Both the position numbers and the translations under genes were made by a program. From COE1 sp964387365 (GTDB taxonomy: Bacteria > Bacillota > Clostridia > Lachnospirales > Lachnospiraceae), in assembly GCA_964387365.1 (NCBI GenBank), contig CAYLWP010000076.1, positions 1-11,822 of the forward strand: 11,822 nucleotides of DNA, written 5' to 3'. Shown here piece by piece: positions 6,386 through 11,822 of the stretch. Positions within the stretch are counted from its first letter, which is position 1. Every line of letters starts with the position of its first letter. The notes beneath the pieces were generated by a model, which saw nothing but the letters and a program-made list of their open reading frames with translations, did not search any database and was not told the DNA's origin.

Positions 6386-7789
6386 ATGAAAAAGGGTACA
6401 GAAAGAAATTCGTTTTCAGGGTCGCTGGGATTTGTATTGGCAGCGGCAGGCAGTGCAGTTGGTTTGGGAAATATTTGGAGATTTCCGTACCTTGCAGCAA
6501 AGGATGGCGGAGGATTATTCCTTGTAGTGTATATTGTTCTTGCGTTAACCTTTGGATTTACTCTGCTTAGTACTGAAATCGCAATCGGTAGAAAAACAAA
6601 GTTAAGTCCATTGAAGGCATATGCGCAGATTAGCAAAAAGTGGAAGCCTTTAGGTATCATTGCATGCCTTGTTCCGTTTATTATTTTGCCGTATTATTGT
6701 GTCATCGGTGGCTGGGTGCTTAAGTATTTTCTTGCTTATTTAACCGGTAATGGTGCGGCAACTGCAACAGACGGATATTTTACCGGATTTATTACCGGTA
6801 ATGTAGAGCCGGTTGTTTTTACCGTAATCTTTTTGGCTGCAACGGCATTTATTATTTTCAGAGGTGTTAATAAGGGCATTGAATCTACTTCGAAGGTTAT
6901 TATGCCGATTTTATTAGTGCTTGTAGTTATTATTGCGGTATTCTCATTGACGATTAAGCATGAGGATGCCAATGGTGTGGTAAGAACAGGTATGGAAGGC
7001 TTTCGGATTTACGTTGTTCCTAACCTGGAAGGTCTGACTGTAAAGGGATTATTTACCATTATCATGGATGCTATGGGACAGCTTTTTTACAGCTTGAGTG
7101 TTGCGATGGGAATCATGGTTGCCTATGGCTCTTATGTGCGTGATGAGGACAACCTGATGCGCTCCATTAATCAAATTGAAATATTCGACAGTGTGGTAGC
7201 ATTCCTTGCAGGTGCCATGATTATTCCGGCTGTTTTTACGTTTGCGGGAAAAGAGGGCATGCAGGCATCCGGACCGAGTCTTATGTTTGTATCATTACCA
7301 AAGGTATTTGCTGAAATGGGAGCAATCGGAAATGTAATCGGCTGTCTTTTCTTTGCCATGGTTTTATTTGCAGCTCTTACCAGTGCAATCTCTGTTTTGG
7401 AAGCAATTGTATCAAGCCTGATTGATCAGTTTGGGATTTCCAGAAAGGCAGCAACGGGAATCGAGACAGCAGTGGCTTTAATTTTAGGAGTTATCGTATG
7501 TCTTGGCTATAATGTACTTTACTTTGAGGCAAAGCTTCCGAATGGCGCAACTGCTCAGATTCTTGATATCATGGATTATCTCAGTAATAATATCCTGATG
7601 CCGATAGTGGCGATTGCAACCTGTATTCTGATTGGCTGGATTGTGAAGCCGGAGTATGTCATTGATGAAATAGAAAAGAACGGCAGTAAATTCGGTAGAC
7701 GCAGACTTTATATCACAATGATAAAAGTAATCGCACCAATTCTTCTGCTCGTTCTCCTCTTAATGTCACTTGGTATTATAAAATTGTAG
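6386..7789 (+). CDS. Sodium-dependent transporter, neurotransmitter:sodium symporter (NSS/SNF) family
   Basis: A 467-residue integral membrane protein of the LeuT fold, in the size range of bacterial 11-12-helix members. The helix 1 signature AVGLGNIWRFPYL (24-36) holds the unwound sodium/substrate segment, with Asn29 matching a sodium ligand. Helix 6 carries FYSLSVAMGIM (234-244). In helix 8, AALTSAIS (329-336) keeps Thr332 and Ser333 at the second sodium site, while the next residue is Ala rather than the Ser seen in LeuT. It would import an amino acid, probably hydrophobic or aromatic, using the sodium gradient; the substrate is not decided by sequence. AAGGAG (6373-6378) is 7 bases before ATG. 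It converges with the minus-strand regulator, separated by 4 bp and with no terminator between. Confidence 0.94.
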   Translation: MKKGTERNSFSGSLGFVLAAAGSAVGLGNIWRFPYLAAKDGGGLFLVVYIVLALTFGFTLLSTEIAIGRKTKLSPLKAYAQISKKWKPLGIIACLVPFIILPYYCVIGGWVLKYFLAYLTGNGAATATDGYFTGFITGNVEPVVFTVIFLAATAFIIFRGVNKGIESTSKVIMPILLVLVVIIAVFSLTIKHEDANGVVRTGMEGFRIYVVPNLEGLTVKGLFTIIMDAMGQLFYSLSVAMGIMVAYGSYVRDEDNLMRSINQIEIFDSVVAFLAGAMIIPAVFTFAGKEGMQASGPSLMFVSLPKVFAEMGAIGNVIGCLFFAMVLFAALTSAISVLEAIVSSLIDQFGISRKAATGIETAVALILGVIVCLGYNVLYFEAKLPNGATAQILDIMDYLSNNILMPIVAIATCILIGWIVKPEYVIDEIEKNGSKFGRRRLYITMIKVIAPILLLVLLLMSLGIIKL

Positions 7790-7793
7790 TAAC

Positions 7794-8117
7794 TTACTTC
7801 CAAATACGAAGGGTTTCGATAAGCTTACGCTTGTCGGAATCCGACATGGAGGAAGTAAGCTCTGTAATCTCATGGTCCAAGGCGGTTGTAGTATAGGTTT
7901 CGTCCATACAGCCAACCAGACTGTCAAGTGTTGTGTTGGTAAGCTTTGCAAAGTACACCAGCATACGCAGCGACATAGCGGTTCTTCCGTTTTCTACATT
8001 ACAAATGTATCCGGGAGTAGCATCTAATGCCTTGGCGACCTGCTCCTGTGTCAGATTATTGTCGATTCTGATTTGTCTGATTTTCTTTGCAAGATTTACA
8101 TCTGTGTTTGATCTCAT
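7794..8117 (-). CDS. Small XRE-family transcriptional regulator
   Basis: A 107-residue cytosolic DNA-binding protein, nearly all of it a Cro/C1 helix-turn-helix at residues 9-68. LAKKIRQIRIDNNLTQEQVAKAL is followed by the recognition helix TPGYICNVENGRT and by the packing helix around SLRMLVYFAKLTNTTLDSL. A short acidic-to-basic helical tail (DSDKRKLIETLRIWK) ends the protein. The start at 8117 was chosen because GAGGG on the minus strand (8129-8125) lies 7 bases upstream; ATG at 8123 is too close to that site, and a TTG at 8150 would add 11 residues without family support. It is divergent from the DUF308 gene, so autoregulation and control of that gene through 8118-8355 are plausible. Its target is unknown. 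Confidence 0.87.
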   Translation of the reverse strand: MRSNTDVNLAKKIRQIRIDNNLTQEQVAKALDATPGYICNVENGRTAMSLRMLVYFAKLTNTTLDSLVGCMDETYTTTALDHEITELTSSMSDSDKRKLIETLRIWK

Positions 8118-8160
8118 ATTCATTCCCTCATCTTTCGAAAAATATTCCAAAACTATCTGA

Positions 8161-8189
8161 ATTATATTATAACTATATCAGAAATGCAA
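8161..8189 (-). promoter_or_regulatory. Promoter of the minus-strand XRE gene
   Basis: On the minus strand: TTGCAT (8189-8184), a 17-bp spacer and the perfect -10 TATAAT (8166-8161), 43 bp upstream of the chosen start. The repeated element ATAGTT occurs in the spacer and again just after the -10, which could mark operator half-sites. Confidence 0.75.
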
Positions 8190-8249
8190 TAAAAAAATGA
8201 TAAAAAATAAAAGATTGATTTGATAATACTTTTACATGAAAAAACGTGA

Positions 8250-8274
8250 ATTGTGAAACAATATGTGGTAAAAT
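8250..8274 (+). promoter_or_regulatory. Dyad and extended -10 promoter of the DUF308 gene
   Basis: ATTGT (8250-8254), GAA, ACAAT (8258-8262) is a perfect 13-bp inverted repeat. It is followed by TGGTAAAAT (8266-8274), an extended -10 element. No good -35 hexamer sits 17 bp upstream, so the promoter may depend on the extended -10 or on a protein bound at the dyad. A leader of roughly 75 bases separates it from the start codon. Confidence 0.45.
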
Positions 8275-8355
8275 GGTCATGTACGCAATGATAAGCAATC
8301 AAGGATTCGCACATAATAACATATCAGATAAATTTGTGGGAAGGAAGGTATTTCT

Positions 8356-8952
8356 ATGATTCATGTTTGGAAAGATATTAGACAGAACTATTCTGTTTCG
8401 TCATTTATTACTCTGCTTCTTGGAATTGTTTTGATTATCTGGCCTGATTTATCAGGTGCCATTATGTGTTATATGATGGGCGGAGCCTTAATTCTTATGG
8501 GAGCTATTCAGCTGCTCATCTATATAAGAGGCAATAAGAAGGAAATGTATAGCAGATTCAAGCTGACGATGGGTATGCTTCTTGCGATTTTAGGTATTTG
8601 GATCTGTATGAAGCCGGAAATTGTATTAGGACTTGTTCCCATTGTGCTTGGCATAGTCCTCATTGCACATGCAATACAGGATGTTAGTCTTGTTATGGAG
8701 ATGAAGCGTGCGGGCGTAGAAAAATGGTGGGTATCTGTATTTGTGGTACTGGTCACCTTTGTACTTGGCGTTTTTCTTGTTCTGCATCCGTTGCTGGTGT
8801 TTGAAATGGCATTGATGTACGTTGGAATCGGATTGATTTATAATGGTATTTCGGATTTGGCACTTGTTATTTTTGCCGGTTTCAGTGTAAGAGCGGCAGA
8901 CGCGCGTGTCAGGAATTTTACAGGCGCATTGGAAGATAAGGGTGCAGAATAA
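8356..8952 (+). CDS. DUF308/HdeD-like integral membrane protein
   Basis: A 198-residue protein with about six membrane helices (roughly 13-30, 33-57, 68-85, 88-110, 125-143, 146-175) and a short polar C-terminus. It is built from three similar helical hairpins, each of the form G, L, two to four hydrophobic residues, a Pro (WP at 29-30, KP at 86-87, HP at 144-145), then a G-rich helix ending in ALILMGAIQ, VLIAHAIQD or GLIYNGISD. That three-fold internal repeat is the DUF308/HdeD pattern. HdeD of E. coli is linked to acid resistance, but the biochemical role of the family is not established. AAGGAAGG (8341-8348) is 7 bases before ATG. It is divergent from the XRE gene and possibly regulated by it. 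Confidence 0.85.
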   Translation: MIHVWKDIRQNYSVSSFITLLLGIVLIIWPDLSGAIMCYMMGGALILMGAIQLLIYIRGNKKEMYSRFKLTMGMLLAILGIWICMKPEIVLGLVPIVLGIVLIAHAIQDVSLVMEMKRAGVEKWWVSVFVVLVTFVLGVFLVLHPLLVFEMALMYVGIGLIYNGISDLALVIFAGFSVRAADARVRNFTGALEDKGAE

Positions 8953-8973
8953 CCATAAACTTTGGTAATAAAG

Positions 8974-9002
8974 TTGTTTGTAATGAAAAAATGATATATA
9001 CT
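8974..9002 (+). promoter_or_regulatory. Promoter of pfkA
   Basis: TTGTTT (8974-8979), a 17-bp spacer and TATACT (8997-9002), 27 bp upstream of the start codon. A weak 6-bp hairpin, AACTTT (8958-8963) with AAAGTT (8970-8975), overlaps the -35. It might be a poor terminator of the DUF308 transcript or an operator. Confidence 0.65.
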
Positions 9003-9029
9003 TATGCATATAAAAAGGAGGGAATTCCC

Positions 9030-10103
9030 ATGATAAGAATCGGTTTTTTAACTAGTGGCGGTGATTGTCAGGCGCTTAATGCGGCAATGCGTGGTGTAGC
9101 AAAGGGATTGCTCAATTCAGGAGAAGAGGTTGAGCTTTTTGGTTTTCTTGATGGTTATAAGGGATTAATCTACGGAAAATACAGAATGTTAGAGGCATCT
9201 GATTTTTCGGGTATTTTAACAAAGGGCGGTACGATTCTGGGGAGCTCCAGAATGCCGTTTAAGAATATGCGTGACCCGGATGAGAATGGTCTTGATAAGG
9301 TTGAGGCGATGAAGCACAATTATCACAAGCTGAATCTGAATTGCCTTGTGATTCTTGGCGGAAACGGAACGCATAAGACAGCCAATCTGTTAAGAGAGGA
9401 AGGACTGAATGTGGTAACGCTTCCTAAGACAATTGATAATGATCTTTGGGGAACAGACATGACCTTTGGCTTCCAGAGTGCTGTTGATATCGCAACACAG
9501 TGTATCGACCAGATTCATACAACAGCGGCTTCGCACGGACGAGTATTTATTGTTGAGGTTATGGGACACAAGGTTGGTTTCCTGACTCTGAATGCAGGTA
9601 TGGCAGGCGGTGCGGATATTATTCTGATTCCTGAGATTCCATACGATATTGATAAGGTTATTGAGGCGATTAAAAAGCGTTCTGAGCGTGGCAGCAGATT
9701 TACGATTCTTGCCGTTGCTGAGGGTGCTGTCTCCAAGGATATGGCTAAGCTTTCCAAGAAGGAATACAAGAAGGCGATGGAGAATTACAGGTATCCGAGT
9801 GTTTCTTATGAAATTGCGGACCAGATTACCAAGAAATCGGGTATGGAGGTTCGTGTTACCGTTCCGGGACATACACAAAGAGGCGGAAGCCCGGATTCCT
9901 ATGACAGAGTATTTGCCAGCCGTTTAGGTGCAGAGGCAGCTAAGCTCATTTTAAAGGGCGAGTACGGTTACATGGTAGGCTATGTGAACAGAGAAATCGT
10001 GAAGGTTCCGTTAGAGGATGTAGCAGGAAAGCTTAAGATGGTTGATCCGAATTCTTCCATCGTGGAGGAAGCAAAGATGTTAGGCATCAGCTTTGGTGAT
10101 TAA
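9030..10103 (+). CDS. pfkA: 6-phosphofructokinase
   Basis: A 357-residue glycolytic enzyme that phosphorylates fructose 6-phosphate to the 1,6-bisphosphate. Visible motifs are SGGDCQALNAAMRG (9-22), LGGNGTHKTANLL (109-121), PKTIDND (132-138) with catalytic Asp136, VEVMGHKVG (175-183) and GHTQRGGSPDSYDR (280-293). In E. coli numbering, the 104 position is Gly113, as in ATP enzymes, while the 124 position is Lys133, as in pyrophosphate enzymes. The first Asp of the usual GGDG is Asn112. ATP is the likelier donor, but a PPi or mixed use cannot be excluded. It is longer than the 320-residue E. coli type. AGGAGGG (9016-9022) lies 7 bases before ATG; the longer upstream frame has no ribosome site. 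Confidence 0.93.
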   Translation: MIRIGFLTSGGDCQALNAAMRGVAKGLLNSGEEVELFGFLDGYKGLIYGKYRMLEASDFSGILTKGGTILGSSRMPFKNMRDPDENGLDKVEAMKHNYHKLNLNCLVILGGNGTHKTANLLREEGLNVVTLPKTIDNDLWGTDMTFGFQSAVDIATQCIDQIHTTAASHGRVFIVEVMGHKVGFLTLNAGMAGGADIILIPEIPYDIDKVIEAIKKRSERGSRFTILAVAEGAVSKDMAKLSKKEYKKAMENYRYPSVSYEIADQITKKSGMEVRVTVPGHTQRGGSPDSYDRVFASRLGAEAAKLILKGEYGYMVGYVNREIVKVPLEDVAGKLKMVDPNSSIVEEAKMLGISFGD

Positions 10104-10119
10104 GAGTAGTAAAAAAGAG

Positions 10120-10150
10120 GTAACCGTTCGGGAAGGTGCTGAATAGTTAC
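10120..10150. repeat. Intergenic hairpin element, copy 2
   Basis: GTAAC (10120-10124) pairs with GTTAC (10146-10150). After one C/A mismatch the stem continues through GTTCGG (10126-10131) with CTGAAT (10139-10144), including two G-U pairs, leaving the loop GAAGGTG. It lies 16 bases after the pfkA stop and before the terminator hairpin, the same placement as the related copy at 6246-6277. Confidence 0.5.
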
Positions 10151-10180
10151 AAAAGAGTTAAATAGATGAAAAAGGCGGGC

Positions 10181-10245
10181 AGGATAACTTACAGACAACA
10201 GAAGGCTTCATGCCTTCCGGTCTGTGGGTTGTCCTCTTTCTTTTT
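10181..10245 (+). terminator. Long terminator hairpin between pfkA and dnaX
   Basis: AGGATAACTTACAGAC (10181-10196) pairs with GTCTGTGGGTTGTCCT (10220-10235) over 16 bp including three G-U pairs. An inner stem, GAAGGC (10201-10206) with GCCTTC (10212-10217), has loop TTCAT. The tail CTTTCTTTTT (10236-10245) follows. It should end the pfkA transcript. It ends only 17 bases before the dnaX start, so either the dnaX promoter overlaps this region or dnaX depends on read-through or control at this hairpin. Confidence 0.8.
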
Positions 10246-10262
10246 AAGGATTGGAGTAGGTT

Positions 10263-11819
10263 ATGTCGTATACGGCATTATATAGAAAGTTTCGTCCCGA
10301 TCAGTTCGAGGATGTAAAGGGACAGGATCATATTGTTACAACATTAAGAAATCAGATTATGGCAGACCGTATCGGTCATGCATACTTATTTACGGGGACA
10401 AGAGGAACGGGTAAAACCACGATTGCAAAGCTTTTTGCGAAGTCGGTTAACTGCGAAAGCCCGGTAAACGGAAGTCCTTGCGGACATTGCAGAAGCTGTC
10501 AGACCATAGCGGCGGGAGCAAGTGTTAACGTAATTGAGATTGACGCGGCATCCAATAATGGTGTTGACAACATCCGTGAGATTATAGATGAGGTATCTTA
10601 TTCACCGGTTGAGGGAAAGTACAAGGTGTATATCATAGATGAGGTGCATATGCTTTCCATAGGAGCCTTCAATGCGCTTCTTAAGACCTTGGAGGAGCCG
10701 CCTTCCTATGTTATTTTCATTCTGGCAACGACAGAGGTGCATAAGATTCCGATTACCATTTTATCAAGATGTCAGAGATACGATTTTAAGAGAATTAACA
10801 TAGAAACCATAGCGGACCGTCTGCGTGATCTCATGCAACAGGAGCAGATCGCAGTGGAGGAAAAAGCATTAAAATACATTGCAAAAACAGCGGACGGTTC
10901 CATGCGAGATGCGTTGAGTCTGCTCGATCAGTGTATTGCCTTTCATTTTGGCGAGGAGCTTACCTACGATAAGGTGTTAGATGTGCTCGGTGCCGTGGAT
11001 ACAGGCGTATTCAGCAAGCTTTTGGAGCTGATTGCGGCGCATGATATTCCCGGATGTATCTCGCTCTTGGAGCAGGTAGTGATGCAGGGCCGCGAGCTGT
11101 CACAGTTTGTGACGGATGTAACCTGGTATCTGAGAAACCTGTTATTGGTAAAAACCTCAGATGCAGAAATAGAGGATGTTATCGATGTTTCCAGTGATAA
11201 TCTGGCGCGACTCAGAGAAGAAGCGCAAAGCATGGAAGCGGAAACAATCATGCGCTACATCCGTATTTTTTCCGAGCTCTCCGGTCAGGTCAAGTATGCA
11301 ACACAAAAAAGAATCCTGATTGAAATGACCCTGATTAAGCTTTGCAAGCCTGCGATGGAAACGACAAATGATGCTGTTGTAGCAAGAATTCAGGATTTAG
11401 AAGAAAAAATGGAAAAAGGGATTGTCCAAACCGTTCCGATTGCGATACAATCAACAGAGGCTGTAGTGAAGGAGAAGCCGCCAATGCCCAAGGCTATTCC
11501 GGATGAGATTAAGGAAGTGGTCAGCAACTGGTATGCGATTGTGGCACAGGCTACTCCGCCGTTAAAGGTGTATTTAAAAAATGCTAAGCTGAGTCTCGGT
11601 GGAGATAACAGTCTTCTCGTGGTCGTGGAGGACGGACTTGCGTATGATTATTTATGCGAGCCGGAAAACCTTGCACGGGTAGAGGACATGGTATCAAATC
11701 ATATCGAAAAAGAGGTCAAAGTGCGTGTACAGCGCGTGGAGCAGGGACACCGCTTTGAAGAGAGCTTCTGTGATTTGTCGGAAGTGATTAACATGGATAT
11801 TGAATATGTAGAAGAATAA
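10263..11819 (+). CDS. dnaX: DNA polymerase III subunit gamma/tau (clamp-loader ATPase)
   Basis: A 518-residue AAA+ ATPase that, with delta and delta', opens and loads the beta sliding clamp at replication forks. Walker A is GTRGTGKTT (45-53). The zinc module uses Cys64, Cys73, Cys76 and Cys79. Walker B is VYIIDEVHM (122-130) with Asp126-Glu127. Sensor 1 is in LATTE (154-158) and the arginine-finger motif SRC is at 168-170. The clamp-loader collar domain follows to about residue 365, then a shorter tau-type C-terminal region. The length is in the clostridial range and shorter than E. coli tau. GGAG (10253-10256) is 6 bases before ATG. The stop codon ends 3 bases before the window edge. A slippery A-AAA-AAT at codons 438-440 (11576-11582), with a -1-frame TAA two codons on, could make a 441-residue gamma-like form. 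Confidence 0.97.
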   Translation: MSYTALYRKFRPDQFEDVKGQDHIVTTLRNQIMADRIGHAYLFTGTRGTGKTTIAKLFAKSVNCESPVNGSPCGHCRSCQTIAAGASVNVIEIDAASNNGVDNIREIIDEVSYSPVEGKYKVYIIDEVHMLSIGAFNALLKTLEEPPSYVIFILATTEVHKIPITILSRCQRYDFKRINIETIADRLRDLMQQEQIAVEEKALKYIAKTADGSMRDALSLLDQCIAFHFGEELTYDKVLDVLGAVDTGVFSKLLELIAAHDIPGCISLLEQVVMQGRELSQFVTDVTWYLRNLLLVKTSDAEIEDVIDVSSDNLARLREEAQSMEAETIMRYIRIFSELSGQVKYATQKRILIEMTLIKLCKPAMETTNDAVVARIQDLEEKMEKGIVQTVPIAIQSTEAVVKEKPPMPKAIPDEIKEVVSNWYAIVAQATPPLKVYLKNAKLSLGGDNSLLVVVEDGLAYDYLCEPENLARVEDMVSNHIEKEVKVRVQRVEQGHRFEESFCDLSEVINMDIEYVEE

Positions 11820-11822
11820 GGA

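Noticed and set aside
8250..8262. Rex-type redox operator
   Set aside because: Only one TTGTGA half-site is present. The second half of a TTGTGA-N6-TCACAA site is missing, and the dyad is a 3-base-spaced palindrome instead.
8273..8359. 28-codon ORF ending in an ATGA overlap with the DUF308 gene
   Set aside because: Its ATG falls inside the -10 element, it has no ribosome site, and the composition is unremarkable. Probably chance.
10104..10262. Possible SRP RNA (ffs) gene upstream of dnaX, as found in Bacillus
   Set aside because: The conserved SRP tip sequence (GGTCAGG and GGAAGCAGCC type) is absent. The structure is a simple long hairpin with a T-rich tail, so a terminator is the better reading.
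11301..11312. Second slippery run (six A) in dnaX
   Set aside because: The frame is ACA CAA AAA AGA, so the A-site codon AGA cannot re-pair on AAA after a -1 slip. It does not form an X-XXY-YYZ heptamer.
1..11822. Mobile element, phage, CRISPR or defence cassette
   Set aside because: No transposase, integrase, recombinase, nuclease, direct-repeat array or terminal inverted repeat was found. Gene order, codon use and composition look even along the window, and the tRNA end at the left is not followed by an integrase.

Overview
The window looks like a chromosomal segment of a low-to-moderate-GC Gram-positive bacterium, most likely a clostridial member of the Bacillota close to the Lachnospiraceae. 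The grounds are strong AGGAGG-type ribosome sites, sigma-A promoters with 17-bp spacers, a YtrA-type GntR/ABC operon, a GGNGT-type phosphofructokinase, and a DnaX of 518 residues. The family assignment is inference. I see no insertion sequence, prophage, CRISPR array or integrase. Gene starts were chosen from ribosome binding sites.

Layout, left to right. (1) 1-97: the 3' part of tRNA-Leu(UAA) and its terminator. (2) 158-2508: a plus-strand operon with its own promoter. It holds a membrane-tethered XRE regulator, a nitrilase-superfamily amidase and a HAD phosphatase, and ends in a strong terminator. (3) 2528-5210: a consensus promoter, then a GntR/YtrA repressor, an ABC ATPase and two six-helix membrane proteins. 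This is the typical arrangement of a self-regulated export or stress-response ABC system. (4) 5229-6330: a monocistronic alpha/beta hydrolase (monoacylglycerol lipase or lysophospholipase type) with promoter and terminator. (5) 6318-7789: a sodium-coupled NSS-family amino acid transporter, which converges with a small minus-strand XRE regulator (7794-8117) only 4 bp away. (6) 8356-8952: a DUF308/HdeD-like membrane protein, divergent from that regulator. (7) 9030-10103: 6-phosphofructokinase with its own promoter. (8) 10181-10245: a long terminator hairpin. (9) 10263-11819: dnaX, complete, with its stop codon 3 bases before the end.

Most of the window is housekeeping and ordinary accessory content, and I do not see a clear new multi-gene system. 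The items most worth a second look are as follows. There is a possible -1 frameshift site late in dnaX, followed at once by a -1-frame stop. Two related hairpins sit in the 3' UTRs of the hydrolase and pfkA, each just ahead of the true terminator. The ABC operon has two permeases I cannot assign and a modified ATPase signature. A perfect 13-bp palindrome lies directly upstream of the promoter of the membrane-bound regulator. The phosphofructokinase carries a non-canonical nucleotide-site combination. No gene-free stretch exceeds 300 bases; the largest is the 238-bp divergent region 8118-8355, which holds two promoters and a dyad.
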